From Pseudomonadota bacterium (GTDB lineage: Bacteria; Pseudomonadota; Gammaproteobacteria; Burkholderiales; REEB80): a stretch of 64,000 nucleotides of DNA. The notes beneath the pieces were generated by a model. That model did not search any database. It was not told where the DNA came from and worked only from the letters and a program-made list of their open reading frames with translations. Each line of letters opens with the position of its first letter. Position 1 is the stretch's first letter. The stretch is from contig JAGXAQ010000004.1 in the NCBI GenBank assembly GCA_018971485.1, forward strand, positions 62,001-126,000, given 5' to 3'. Positions 19,147 to 31,760 of the stretch are shown in pieces. Both the position numbers and the translations under genes were made by a program.

Positions 19147-19296
19147 AATTCTGGTGTGCCCGGTGTGTAAGGGGCCTTTGCATTTTCAGCGGGAATCCGT
19201 TGAGATGACCTGTAAGGGATGCCGATTGGCATATCCGATAAGAGATGACATTCCAGTGTTAATAGAGCAAGAAGCCCGAGAGCTGGATCCGGAAGA

Positions 19297-19300
<4 letters not shown>
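19127..19300 (+). CDS. Trm112-like (YcaR/UPF0434 family) small zinc-ribbon protein, 57 aa
   Basis: Below the ORF-track cutoff; translates as [57 protein letters not shown]; overlaps the lpxK end and the kdsB start (ATGA). Confidence 0.93.
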
Positions 19301-21598
<2,298 letters not shown>

Positions 21599-21711
21599 TG
21601 AATGCATTGTGAAATGCGGTAATTAATTGATTTAGAAACCTGGTTTGTTTGTGTAATAGGGTAATTTTTTTAAATATCATAACTATGTATTATAAGATTG
21701 AGGAAAAGAAG

Positions 21712-22239
21712 ATGGGTTTGGATAAGATAGAAGCTGGTCAAGCCGTGCCTGAGGATGTAAATGTTGTTATTGAAATCCCGATGAATGGTCCCCCAATAAA
21801 ATATGAAGTAGACAAGAAATCAGGAATGTTATGGGTTGACCGGTTTATGTCTACTGCCATGCATTACCCCTGTAATTATGGCTATATCCCTCAGACTAAG
21901 GCAGGTGATGGTGATCCTGTTGATGTTTTGGTGATTACACCAATTCCCTTGCAACATGGTGTCGTTATTCGGGTTCGTCCAATTGGTATGCTTGAAATGA
22001 CGGATGAGGCAGGCGTTGACACTAAACTTCTTGCGGTCCCTGTCAGTAAATTGACACCGATATACAATGATATCGACTCTCCTGATGATTTGCCGCCCCC
22101 TATTCTGGATCAGATTAAACATTTTTTTGAGCATTACAAGGATTTGGAAAAAGGTAAATGGGTTAAGGTTCAAGGTTGGGCAAAAAAAGAATCTGCCTGG
22201 GCTGAAATTATGTCCGGAATCAAGAATTTTAGCCATTGA
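21712..22239 (+). CDS. ppa: inorganic pyrophosphatase
   Basis: [53 protein letters not shown] track starts at 21649, ATG 21712 more likely. Confidence 0.96.
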   Translation: MGLDKIEAGQAVPEDVNVVIEIPMNGPPIKYEVDKKSGMLWVDRFMSTAMHYPCNYGYIPQTKAGDGDPVDVLVITPIPLQHGVVIRVRPIGMLEMTDEAGVDTKLLAVPVSKLTPIYNDIDSPDDLPPPILDQIKHFFEHYKDLEKGKWVKVQGWAKKESAWAEIMSGIKNFSH

Positions 22240-22264
22240 GTTTTCTGTCTCGTTAAAAACATGC

Positions 22265-22279
22265 GCACTAAAAATGTGC
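22265..22279 (+). promoter_or_regulatory. putative NtrC binding site GCAC-N7-GTGC upstream of amt
   Basis: GCACTAAAAATGTGC matches the GCAC-N7-GTGC architecture of NtrC enhancer sites; could alternatively be part of a hairpin after ppa. Confidence 0.55.
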
Positions 22280-22361
22280 ATGTTTCTCCTTTGATTCACC
22301 TATTTAGTGCAAACATACAATGGCAATGAACCATACCCGTGCATAATCATGCACTTTAATC

Positions 22362-22378
22362 TGGCATGTGTTTTGCAT
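22362..22378 (+). promoter_or_regulatory. putative sigma54 (RpoN) promoter, -24/-12, upstream of amt
   Basis: TGGCATGTGTTTTGCAT: TGGCA-N6-TTGCA with exact GG-N10-GC spacing, about 30 bp before the amt ATG. Confidence 0.75.
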
Positions 22379-22408
22379 TCGTAACTGGATTAGCTATGAG
22401 GAGGCGAC

Positions 22409-23581
22409 ATGAGTCAGGATGTATTGTTTATATTGATGGGTGCCATACTGGTTTTGGCAATGCATGCTGGATTTGCATTCTTGGAGCTGGGAACAGTTAG
22501 AAAAAAAAACCAGGTTAATGCCTTGGTTAAAATTCTATGTGATTTTTCGGTTTCCACTATCGCTTATTTCTTTATTGGTTATGGTATTTCATATGGAATC
22601 CATTTCTTTTCAAGTGCCAAAATCTTGAACATGCACCATGGGTATCAGCTAGTCCGATTCTTTTTTCTACTCACCTTTGCTGCGGCTATCCCCGCTATTA
22701 TTTCTGGCGGAATAGCAGAGAGAGCTAAATTTGCACCTCAATTAGCTGCTACCTTTATCTTGGTGGGGTTTGTCTATCCATTTTTTGAAGGCATAGCCTG
22801 GAATAATGCTTTTGGATTCCAGAATTGGCTGATGAACCATTTTGGTGCGTCATTCCATGATTTTGCTGGCTCTGTTGTGGTGCATGCATTTGGTGGATGG
22901 GTAGCCTTGCCGGCAGTAATTTTATTGGGAGCAAGGAGAGGTCGCTATCATTCAAGCGGGAATATTGTGGCTCATCCTCCTTCGAATATCCCTTTTTTGG
23001 CATTGGGAGCCTGGATATTGCTGGTTGGATGGTTCGGGTTTAATGTGATGTCTGCGCAGCATATTGATGGAATTTCAGGGTTGGTGGCAATAAATTCTTT
23101 GATGGCTCTTGCCGGGGGAACTTTGGGTGCGTTGGTGATGGGGCGAAATGATCCGGGTTTTGTTCATAATGGTCCTTTAGCTGGCTTAGTCGCAATATGC
23201 GCAGGATCAGATGTCATGCATCCGATTGGAGCCTTAGTTACTGGTGTCATTGCCAGTATCATATTTGTTTATATGTTTTCTTATGTGCAGAACAGATGGA
23301 AGATTGATGATGTGCTTGGAGTTTGGCCTTTACATGGTTTATGCGGAACTTGGGGTGGAATTGCTTGTGGCATATTTGGCCAGAGGAGCCTTGGGGGGTT
23401 GGGTGGCGTTAGCCTGGTTAGCCAGATAATTGGTACGGGTCTGGGAATTGGGATAGCCCTTTTAGGTGGCTTCGTGGTTTATGGCTTACTTAAATGGACG
23501 GTAGGGATTCGTTTGGATCCAGAGTCAGAGTTTGACGGAGCTGACTTGAGTATCCATAAAATCAGCGCTACCCCTGAATAA
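22409..23581 (+). CDS. amt: ammonium transporter (Amt family)
   Basis: FLELGTVRKKNQVNALVKILCDFSVSTIAYFFIGYG, FDFAGS-like HDFAGSVVVHAFGGWVALPA, GPLAGLVAICAGSDVMHPIGAL; SD GAGGAGG. Confidence 0.94.
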   Translation: MSQDVLFILMGAILVLAMHAGFAFLELGTVRKKNQVNALVKILCDFSVSTIAYFFIGYGISYGIHFFSSAKILNMHHGYQLVRFFFLLTFAAAIPAIISGGIAERAKFAPQLAATFILVGFVYPFFEGIAWNNAFGFQNWLMNHFGASFHDFAGSVVVHAFGGWVALPAVILLGARRGRYHSSGNIVAHPPSNIPFLALGAWILLVGWFGFNVMSAQHIDGISGLVAINSLMALAGGTLGALVMGRNDPGFVHNGPLAGLVAICAGSDVMHPIGALVTGVIASIIFVYMFSYVQNRWKIDDVLGVWPLHGLCGTWGGIACGIFGQRSLGGLGGVSLVSQIIGTGLGIGIALLGGFVVYGLLKWTVGIRLDPESEFDGADLSIHKISATPE

Positions 23582-23816
23582 CATAATTTTTAACCGGTAT
23601 TAAAATCAGATTGCCTTCAACCCTGAAATGCACAAATCAGGCAGTCATGCCGAACGTCACATAAAAATTGTCTTAAATGAAATTATTAACTTATTTAATA
23701 TTTAGCAATGTTAAATTTCATTAAGGTCTGAAACATGGGGTCCTCGCTATGAAAACTGGGTAATAGCACGGGTGTGATTCTTTCACCCACGCTGTTTTGC
23801 TCGTTGTGCCTGTAAA

Positions 23817-24707
23817 TTATTCCTGGATGGTTGCAGATAGATAACGTATGTTATGGATGCTGATAATTGCCAGGGCACATAAAATTGCCGCAATGCCGAC
23901 TAGATTTATGGGGCTTGGAATTTCATGAAGCTCTAAGGCTGCCGCCAGTAATCCGAAAATGGGTGCAAGTAGCAGTCCTAAACTGGCTGTTCCGGCTTTC
24001 ATGGTTCTTAGAAGATAAAGCCAGATCAGCCAGCCTAATGCAGTTGAGGGTCCTGCATTGTATAGTAAGGCAAACCAGAAATATAATGACAGATGCACTC
24101 CCTTTTCTTGCACAAAAGGGAGTGCCATGGCGAGCACTATTCCTCCTAGGAGCATTTGCCAGGCAGTCAAGGACAGAAGCTGGACCTGTTTATGCGACTG
24201 GATACGCTTTCCAATAATTACAGAAATAGCCCATACAATACCTGAAGTGAGTGCCAACAGCTTGCTTGTTAAGCTTCCAGTATCAGATGAAGGTAGAAAA
24301 AAGCAGCCAAGCCCTAAAATAGCCAAGATGGCAGAACCTGCCTGAATTAAGTTGATTTTTTCTTTTAAAAGCGGCCAGGCCAGGATCATGACCCAAAATG
24401 GCATGGTGTAAACTAGAATTGCAACATTGCCTGCGCCTCCTGCGACTAAAGCCCACATGGATAAACCTGTAAAAGCAGTAGTTTGAAACAGGCCTAGCAG
24501 GAGGGTTTCACTAGGGTATTGAAGGCGTAGTTTTTGTTTTTTCAGGATTAGAACAATAAATAGGATTCCGGCCCCTAACAACATCCGTAGCGTAGCGAAG
24601 GTAAATGGCCCGGTATAATCAAGCGCTCTTTTCATCACGACCCAGTTGTATCCCCAGATGAGAGAGAGAAAGACAAGGAGAACTGGAGAAAGCCAGGCTT
24701 TTTTCAT
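23817..24707 (-). CDS. EamA/DMT family transporter
   Basis: Ten hydrophobic segments, SLIWGYNWVVMKRAL, duplicated EamA-like halves. Confidence 0.88.
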   Translation of the reverse strand: MKKAWLSPVLLVFLSLIWGYNWVVMKRALDYTGPFTFATLRMLLGAGILFIVLILKKQKLRLQYPSETLLLGLFQTTAFTGLSMWALVAGGAGNVAILVYTMPFWVMILAWPLLKEKINLIQAGSAILAILGLGCFFLPSSDTGSLTSKLLALTSGIVWAISVIIGKRIQSHKQVQLLSLTAWQMLLGGIVLAMALPFVQEKGVHLSLYFWFALLYNAGPSTALGWLIWLYLLRTMKAGTASLGLLLAPIFGLLAAALELHEIPSPINLVGIAAILCALAIISIHNIRYLSATIQE

Positions 24708-24821
24708 AGGTTGAATAGGTTAAAAGTTTTTGAATTGTAGAAAATTTAGGGTGGATTGATAAATAAAGTAATTTCTAAAGTTCATTTTCTTACTGGATGA
24801 AAAAAATTGATAAATGGGCCA

Positions 24822-25703
24822 TTATCTTACAATGCAACCAGGGCAGGATATGTCAGGTATATAGTCCGATGATTGTTGTTCTTCTAGATTGAGAGGTCGT
24901 TGGCAATTAAAGCACATTTTATACTGGCTTTGGGTTAATTCTGGGGTTAGAGCCACTCTTTTATCAAATACGAAGCAATCGCCTTTGTAATGGCGGCGGC
25001 CTACCTGTTCAAAATAGTTCAGAATTCCACCCTGAAGTTGGTAGACTTCGTTAAACCCTATTTTTTTGAGTAGTGGTGCTGCTTTTTCGCAACGAATTCC
25101 ACCGGTACAAAAAGTGACTATTGGTTTATTCCTTAGGTTTTCATTTAATGTGGATGCTGCATTGGAAAAGTCGCGGAATCGGGATAAATTCAGATGGGTC
25201 GCATTTTCAAAACTTCCGATTTTTATTTCGAAAACATTGCGGGTATCCAATAACGTGATACTTTTACCTTCGTCTAACCAGGTTGCCAGGGTTTTGGGGT
25301 CAATGAAAGGCGCAGGGTTGGTTATGGGATTAATTTCTGGCTGGCCCATGGGGATAATTTCCTGCTTGATTTTGACGAGCATCCGATTAAATGCGATTTC
25401 TGAAGAATGGCTATCTTTCCATTCCATTTTTATAAAGCGAGCATCTGTTTCGAATTCTTGTTTGAATGCTTTAATGGTAATTGCTGTCCCGGACAGAAAG
25501 ATATTGATTCCTTCCGTACTAATTAGTATCGTTCCTTTGAGCCCAAGGTCATGGGTTAACTCATTTAATTGCTGACGTAAAGCGGAGCAATCCTGGATTG
25601 GAACGAAACGATAGCCTGCGATATTCAAAAAATCCAATTTTATGCCTTTGGTAAATTCACGACAGACTTTATTATACTGGATATAGATTCTATCTCGGAA
25701 CAA
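24822..25703 (-). CDS. trhO: tRNA uridine(34) hydroxylase, rhodanese family
   Basis: LKGTILISTEGINIFLSG, LLDTRNVFEIKIGSFENA, VTFCTGGIRCEKAAPLL. Confidence 0.93.
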   Translation of the reverse strand: MFRDRIYIQYNKVCREFTKGIKLDFLNIAGYRFVPIQDCSALRQQLNELTHDLGLKGTILISTEGINIFLSGTAITIKAFKQEFETDARFIKMEWKDSHSSEIAFNRMLVKIKQEIIPMGQPEINPITNPAPFIDPKTLATWLDEGKSITLLDTRNVFEIKIGSFENATHLNLSRFRDFSNAASTLNENLRNKPIVTFCTGGIRCEKAAPLLKKIGFNEVYQLQGGILNYFEQVGRRHYKGDCFVFDKRVALTPELTQSQYKMCFNCQRPLNLEEQQSSDYIPDISCPGCIVR

Positions 25704-25768
25704 TCATTGATCCATGATCCACCTGGACGGCAATGTGTCCTTTTTGACCCGTTAGGAACAATAAATTT

Positions 25769-28700
25769 ATGTCTGATTCTGGCTTTATTCATTTGAGATT
25801 ACATAGCGAATATTCTATCGTAGACGGAATTGTCCGAATTGAGGAGGCAATTCAACAGGCACTCAAGGATGGGATGCCAGCTCTTGCCCTGACAGATTTA
25901 AATAATATGTTCGGGCTTGTAAAGTTTTTTCAGTCGTGTCGTCAGGCCGGTATTAAACCGATAGTAGGGGCTGATGTAAGACTCTTTAATGCTGAACAAT
26001 TGACTCACCCCCATCATTTTACTTTTCTTTGCCAGTCGAAACAGGGTTATTTGAATTTATCAAAATTGTTATCACGGGCTTACCGTGAGCAGACGGATGG
26101 CCGTCCTTTGCTACATTGGGAGTGGTTGCAGAAAGAAGCCATAGATGACTTGATAGTTTTGTCAGGCGGGCATCTGGGGGATGTAGGCCAGCTCCTTATG
26201 GCTGGTAAAACAAGGGAAGCAGAAGAAGTTGCATCACTTTGGTCTTCGTTGTTTCCCGGAAAATTTTATTTAGAAGTCAGTCGGTATAACTACCCGGGTC
26301 AAGATGACTATGTTGAGCAAGTCGCTTATTTAGGCCAAAGGCTGAATTTACCCCTAGTGGCGACTCACCCTGTTCAGTTTATAAATAAAAGTGACTATAA
26401 AGCACACGAGGCCCGTGTCTGTATTGCTGAAGGTTATGTATTGGGCGACCATCGCAGGCCTAGGCAGTTTACTGAAGAGCAGTATTTTCTTACTCAGCAG
26501 GAGATGAAGTCTCGATTTTCCGACTTGCCAGGTGCTTTGGCCAATTCTGTTGAGTTGGCTAAACGGTGTAATTTTTATATTGAATTAGGACGCCCTTGTT
26601 TACCCCAATTTCCTACCCCGAATGGTATGAGTCTGGATGAGTATCTTCTGGCTCGGGCAAAAGAGGGCCTTGAAGAGCGGCTGACCTTGTCTTTTCCTGA
26701 TTCGGCTGTTTTAGAGGGGGTTCGATCACGGTATGAGGAACGCCTGACGTTTGAGGGCCAAACTATTATTCAGATGGGATTCTCGGGGTATTTTCTGATA
26801 GTTTCAGATTTTATACGTTGGGCAAAGGATAATGGTGTTCCTGTAGGGCCCGGGCGAGGATCTGGTGCAGGCTCTTTAATTGCTTATTGCCTTAAGATTA
26901 CTGATTTGGATCCTCTTCGTTATGATTTGCTTTTTGAGCGTTTTTTGAATCCGGAACGGGTATCAATGCCTGATTTTGATGTCGATTTTTGTCAAGATGG
27001 CAGGGAGCGTGTTATTGATTATGTCAAGCAGCGCTATGGGGCAGAATCAGTCAGCCAGATTGTTACATTTGGAACAATGGCCGCTAAGGCTGTAATTCGA
27101 GATGTTGGTCGGGTTATGGATCTGCCTTATAACTTTGTGGATCAGTTGGCGAAACTGATCCCTAATGAACTTGGAATGACCCTTTCCAAGGCCCGTGTTA
27201 TGGAACCTTTGATTAATGCCCGGGCTGAAGAGGAAGAAGAGGTTAGGGAGTTGTTGGTGCTGGCAGAAAAACTGGAAGGGTTGACCCGTAATGTGGGCAT
27301 GCATGCCGGGGGTGTTTTGATTGCGCCTGGGAAAATTACAGATTTTGCTCCTGTTTATATTCCTTCAGGGGCTGAGCACGTTGTGTCTCAATTTGATAAG
27401 GATGATGTTGAACAGGTTGGTCTGGTTAAATTTGATTTCTTAGGTCTTAGAACTTTGACGATACTGGATCTGGCTATGCGTTATGTAAAAGCGCTTGATC
27501 CTAATATGAATTATACCCTTGAGACTTTGCCGCTAGATGACAAACTAAGCTTTGACTTGTTAAAAAATTGTAATACTACAGCTGTATTTCAGCTGGAATC
27601 ACGGGGAATGAAAGATTTAATAAGGCGGCTTCAACCGGATTGTTTCGAAGATATTATCGCGCTTGTGGCTTTGTTTAGGCCAGGCCCATTGGGCTCAGGT
27701 ATGGTAGATGATTTTATTAATCGAAAGCATGGGCGTGCCAAGGTTGATTATTTTCATCCTAAGCTCGAGGGTGTGTTGAAATCAACCTACGGCATTATTC
27801 TTTATCAAGAACAGGTTATGCTGATTTCCCAAATTCTGGCAGGTTATTCATTGGGTAGTGCCGATATGCTCAGGCGGGCTATGGGTAAGAAAAAGGCTGA
27901 AGAAATGGCCCGTCATCGTGAAATTTTTACTCAGGGTGCTATCGAGAGAGGTGTTTCTCCTGATTTGGCGTCAAATCTGTTTGATTTAATGGAGAAGTTT
28001 GCTGAATACGGATTCAATAAAAGCCATTCTGCAGCATACGCGATGGTTGCGTATCAGACAGCCTGGCTTAAAGCACATTATCCTAGTGCATTTATGGCAT
28101 CAACGCTTTCATCAGATATGGATGATACTGATAAAGTCAGAGTGTTTGTCGAAGACGCGCAACAGAACGGGCTGGTTATCCTGCCTCCTGATATCAACCA
28201 GAGTGAGTATCGTTTTATTCCTGTCTCTGCTTATGAAATTCGTTACGGTTTGGGAGCAATTAAGGGAACCGGTGCTTTGGCTATTGAATCAATTGTTCGA
28301 ACCAGAGCTGAACAGGGCTATTTCAGGGATTTGTTTGATTTTTGCAATCGGGTAGACAGGCGTCTTGTTAATCGGCGGGTCCTGGAAGCTCTTGTTCGTG
28401 CCGGAGCATTTGATAGTCTTGACAGTAATCGGGCGTATTTGTTTTCATCCATTCCAACCGCTGTAGAACTTGCTGAGCAATCAGCTAAAATGACTAACCA
28501 GAACAGTCTGTTTGATTCGGCTGAGACGGGTTTGCCCATGCACTCTATACCCGCTATTCCTGACTGGCCTGCAAAAGAAAAATTAACCTATGAAAAGCAA
28601 AGCCTGGGCTTTTATTTATCTGGCCATCCTTTTAGTGCATGGCGAAATGATTTGATTCCTCTCGTACCCCGAAGTATTTCTGAATATATGCCCAGTAAAG

Positions 28701-29242
28701 AAACGGTTCTAATGGCAGGAATTATTTCCGGGATAAGAACTGTTATGAGCAGGCGTGGCAAAATGGCTCTTGTTAACCTTGAGGATGGTAGCCGGGCAAT
28801 GGAAATCGTTGTTTTTAATGAGCTCTTTGAAAAAAACCGGGCTTTGTTGCAAGAAGATGCTTTGCTGATTGTTGAGGGAAAAGTGATCCTTGACCATTTT
28901 TCCGGCGGACTACGTTTGAACGCGGATCGGGTATTTGATTTGGCCCTGGTTCGCGAACTGTATGCTACAACGTTGCACTTGGATATATGTGATAGGTCAG
29001 ATATTAAGTCAGTTATTTCCTGCTTTTCAGATTATAAAGGGGGGAAAACCCAGGTGATTATCCATTATCAGAATGACCAGGTCCAGTGTGATTTAAAGCT
29101 GGGGAAAGCTTGGTTTTTACACCCTAGTAATGAAATGGTTGAATCTCTTGCCCAGTTGGTTCGGCGTGATGGGATGCGTTTTGAGTATGCTTATCTTCCC
29201 CCTAAGCGAACCCGCCAATTTACAGGAACAGATGGATATTAG
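25769..29242 (+). CDS. dnaE: DNA polymerase III subunit alpha
   Basis: FIHLRLHSEYSIVDGIVRI, GPGRGSGAGSLIAYCL, PDFDVDFCQDGRERVI, MGKKKAEEMA; 1157 aa. Confidence 0.98.
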   Translation: MSDSGFIHLRLHSEYSIVDGIVRIEEAIQQALKDGMPALALTDLNNMFGLVKFFQSCRQAGIKPIVGADVRLFNAEQLTHPHHFTFLCQSKQGYLNLSKLLSRAYREQTDGRPLLHWEWLQKEAIDDLIVLSGGHLGDVGQLLMAGKTREAEEVASLWSSLFPGKFYLEVSRYNYPGQDDYVEQVAYLGQRLNLPLVATHPVQFINKSDYKAHEARVCIAEGYVLGDHRRPRQFTEEQYFLTQQEMKSRFSDLPGALANSVELAKRCNFYIELGRPCLPQFPTPNGMSLDEYLLARAKEGLEERLTLSFPDSAVLEGVRSRYEERLTFEGQTIIQMGFSGYFLIVSDFIRWAKDNGVPVGPGRGSGAGSLIAYCLKITDLDPLRYDLLFERFLNPERVSMPDFDVDFCQDGRERVIDYVKQRYGAESVSQIVTFGTMAAKAVIRDVGRVMDLPYNFVDQLAKLIPNELGMTLSKARVMEPLINARAEEEEEVRELLVLAEKLEGLTRNVGMHAGGVLIAPGKITDFAPVYIPSGAEHVVSQFDKDDVEQVGLVKFDFLGLRTLTILDLAMRYVKALDPNMNYTLETLPLDDKLSFDLLKNCNTTAVFQLESRGMKDLIRRLQPDCFEDIIALVALFRPGPLGSGMVDDFINRKHGRAKVDYFHPKLEGVLKSTYGIILYQEQVMLISQILAGYSLGSADMLRRAMGKKKAEEMARHREIFTQGAIERGVSPDLASNLFDLMEKFAEYGFNKSHSAAYAMVAYQTAWLKAHYPSAFMASTLSSDMDDTDKVRVFVEDAQQNGLVILPPDINQSEYRFIPVSAYEIRYGLGAIKGTGALAIESIVRTRAEQGYFRDLFDFCNRVDRRLVNRRVLEALVRAGAFDSLDSNRAYLFSSIPTAVELAEQSAKMTNQNSLFDSAETGLPMHSIPAIPDWPAKEKLTYEKQSLGFYLSGHPFSAWRNDLIPLVPRSISEYMPSKETVLMAGIISGIRTVMSRRGKMALVNLEDGSRAMEIVVFNELFEKNRALLQEDALLIVEGKVILDHFSGGLRLNADRVFDLALVRELYATTLHLDICDRSDIKSVISCFSDYKGGKTQVIIHYQNDQVQCDLKLGKAWFLHPSNEMVESLAQLVRRDGMRFEYAYLPPKRTRQFTGTDGY

Positions 29243-29251
29243 CGGTAAGAT

Positions 29252-29605
29252 TTAATATTCGGGTGAATGCCGCCTGACTTTAGTTAGGCCACGAATTTTT
29301 TTATTCTTAATGCGGCGTAACTGTGAGCCCCGGGTTGGGTGAGTAGCCAGTCTTACTTTTGGTACCTGGTTTAGTGTACCCAATTTCTTAATTAATCTGG
29401 AAAAAGCAGTTTCCCTGTTTCGTAATTGTGAAGAGCTGTTTCGGCAAATGATGACTGTACCAGATGGGAAATGTGTCAGTCGAATTGCAGAATTCGTTTT
29501 GTTGACATGTTGTCCTCCGGGACCTTTTGCTTTGAAGGTGTCAATCCGAGTGACTTTTATTAGACTAACCCGGTCAAGACTGTAGGGTGGCGAAGTGTCA
29601 CTCAT
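29252..29605 (-). CDS. short release-factor-like protein with GGQ motif and basic C-terminal tail
   Basis: [30 protein letters not shown] (RF-1 domain GGQ), basic tail [17 protein letters not shown]; no codon-recognition domain (117 aa). Confidence 0.85.
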   Translation of the reverse strand: MSDTSPPYSLDRVSLIKVTRIDTFKAKGPGGQHVNKTNSAIRLTHFPSGTVIICRNSSSQLRNRETAFSRLIKKLGTLNQVPKVRLATHPTRGSQLRRIKNKKIRGLTKVRRHSPEY

Positions 29606-29642
29606 TTTTTTGTTATTGGCTTATTAAGCTGCTATAAGGTGG

Positions 29643-31643
29643 CTATTGTATCTTCATACCAGGTTTTGCGCCTGTATCCGGGCTGATTAGGAAAATATCT
29701 TGATCTCCTGCTGCTAGTATCATCCCTTCAGAAGTGCCAAAGCGCATTTTCTTGGCTTCGAGATTATTAACAACAACTACGAGACGCCCGACAAGTGATT
29801 CCGGGGTATAAAACGACCGTATACCAGAAAATACAGTTTTCTTCGAACTGCCGATATCAAGGGTTAGTTTTAGGAGCCTGTTGGAGCCATCAACTGTTTC
29901 AGCTTTAACAACTTGGGCTACTTTTAAGTCCAACCGCTGAAAATCCTCAATAGAAATACTAGGGATGGCTTTTTTCTTTGAATCATGTTGGGTCTGTGGA
30001 GTCAAGTTTTCTTTGTTTGCCTGAAGTAGCTGGGAGATTTTGTTTGCTTCAATCCGCTGGATAAGATGTTCATATGGAGCAATGCTGTGATTAAGAAGAT
30101 AGGTATGGCTATCTTTGAAACTTAAAGGTGGGATTTGAAGAAACTGCTCTATTTTTTTCGCCATTTCAGGTAAAACAGGTTTCAAGTAGAGCGTGAGCAA
30201 TCGGAATGCATTGATTGCCACGGTCAATACTTCATGCAACTGGTTATTGCTGTCTTTGCTTTTAGCCAGAATCCAGGGTTTGTTGTTATCAATATAAAGA
30301 TTAACAAGATCTGTCAGTTGCATGATTTCACGGATAGCCCGGTTATATTCTCTGCCTTCATAGGCAGCTATAATGGAACTGCTTGCATTGGAGAGGGTTT
30401 CTAGCAAACTTGAATCCTTTAAATGGGCAGCAAGTTTTCCATTAAAGAATTTATGGATAAGACCAGATGCCCGGGATGCAATATTGACGAATTTCCCGAC
30501 TAGATCACTGTTAATACGGCTAATAAAATTTTCAAAATTTAGGTCAATGTCCTCAATATGGTCAGATAGTTTGCTGGCAAAATAATAGCGAAGCGTTTCA
30601 GGATTGAAGTGATCAAGAAAACTGCGGGCGGTGATAAATGTCCCGCGAGATTTACTCATTTTTTCACCATCAACTGTTAGAAAGCCATGAGCAAAAATCT
30701 GTGTGGGAGTTCTAAAACCAGCATAATGTAGGGTAGCTGGCCAAAATAAGGCATGAAAATACAGGATATCTTTTCCAATAAAATGATAAAGTTCGGTTTG
30801 GCTGCCTGGATCCCAGTATTCGGAGAAATCCAGTGAAAGGCGTTTGGCAAGGTTCATGAAACTTGCCATGTATCCTATTGGAGCATCAAGCCAGACATAG
30901 AAGTATTTGTCTTCTGTGCCAGGTATTTTAAAGCCAAAGTAAGGTGCATCCCGAGAAATATCCCAGTCTTTGAGCCCTTGTTCGAACCATTCTTTCATTT
31001 TATGTGCAGCTTCAGGCTGTAAATGTGTTTCGGTGGCATATCCTTTAAGGAAGGTGGCACACTCGCTCAAGCCAAGAAAGTAATGTTCAGATGATTTTCT
31101 TACAGGCGTAACACCTGATATTGCTGATCTGGGTTTAATGAGTTCAATTGGATCGTAGGCTGAACCGCAGATTTCACAGCTATCCCCGTATTGATCCTTG
31201 GCGTGACATTTTGGACATTCGCCTTTGATAAAGCGATCAGGGAGAAACATGTTTTCTTCCGGGTCGTAAAATTGCTCTACTTGGCGAATCTTGATTAGAT
31301 TGGCAGCGGACAGGCGAGCGAAAATGGTTTCGGCCAATATCCGGTTTTCTTCAGAGTTGGTCGAATAGTAACTATCAAACTCAATGTTAAATTGCGTGAA
31401 ATCAGATAGGTGCTCTGTGTGCATTCGTTCAATGAGCTGTTCTGGTGTAGTGTTTTCCTTTTGGGCACGAAGCATGATGGGTGTGCCATGTGTATCGTCG
31501 GCACAGACATAGTGGCATTCGTGTCCACGCATCTTCTGGAACCGGACCCAAATATCCGTTTGGATGTACTCGACTAAATGGCCCAGATGAATGCTGCCAT
31601 TTGCATAAGGGAGGGCTGAGGTAACCAGAATTTTACGTTTCAT
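29643..31643 (-). CDS. metG: methionyl-tRNA synthetase with C-terminal tRNA-binding domain
   Basis: LPYANGSIHLGHLVEYIQTDIWVRF, KMSKSRGTF; C-terminal EMAP-like DLKVAQVVKAETVDGSNRLLKL. Confidence 0.98.
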   Translation of the reverse strand: MKRKILVTSALPYANGSIHLGHLVEYIQTDIWVRFQKMRGHECHYVCADDTHGTPIMLRAQKENTTPEQLIERMHTEHLSDFTQFNIEFDSYYSTNSEENRILAETIFARLSAANLIKIRQVEQFYDPEENMFLPDRFIKGECPKCHAKDQYGDSCEICGSAYDPIELIKPRSAISGVTPVRKSSEHYFLGLSECATFLKGYATETHLQPEAAHKMKEWFEQGLKDWDISRDAPYFGFKIPGTEDKYFYVWLDAPIGYMASFMNLAKRLSLDFSEYWDPGSQTELYHFIGKDILYFHALFWPATLHYAGFRTPTQIFAHGFLTVDGEKMSKSRGTFITARSFLDHFNPETLRYYFASKLSDHIEDIDLNFENFISRINSDLVGKFVNIASRASGLIHKFFNGKLAAHLKDSSLLETLSNASSSIIAAYEGREYNRAIREIMQLTDLVNLYIDNNKPWILAKSKDSNNQLHEVLTVAINAFRLLTLYLKPVLPEMAKKIEQFLQIPPLSFKDSHTYLLNHSIAPYEHLIQRIEANKISQLLQANKENLTPQTQHDSKKKAIPSISIEDFQRLDLKVAQVVKAETVDGSNRLLKLTLDIGSSKKTVFSGIRSFYTPESLVGRLVVVVNNLEAKKMRFGTSEGMILAAGDQDIFLISPDTGAKPGMKIQ

Positions 31644-31760
31644 GTTTTATTTTCAGTTGAATATCGAACTTCTTACATTCGATGCATGCGCCAAGGGTTA
31701 AAATAGATTAAAATCGATTAAAGATGAATTTTGACTATTTTAGCACAGGGAATCTTAGTG

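Noticed and set aside
21829-22299. 156-aa minus-strand ORF over ppa
   Set aside because: Antisense shadow ORF of ppa; covers the NtrC-like site region only by chance.
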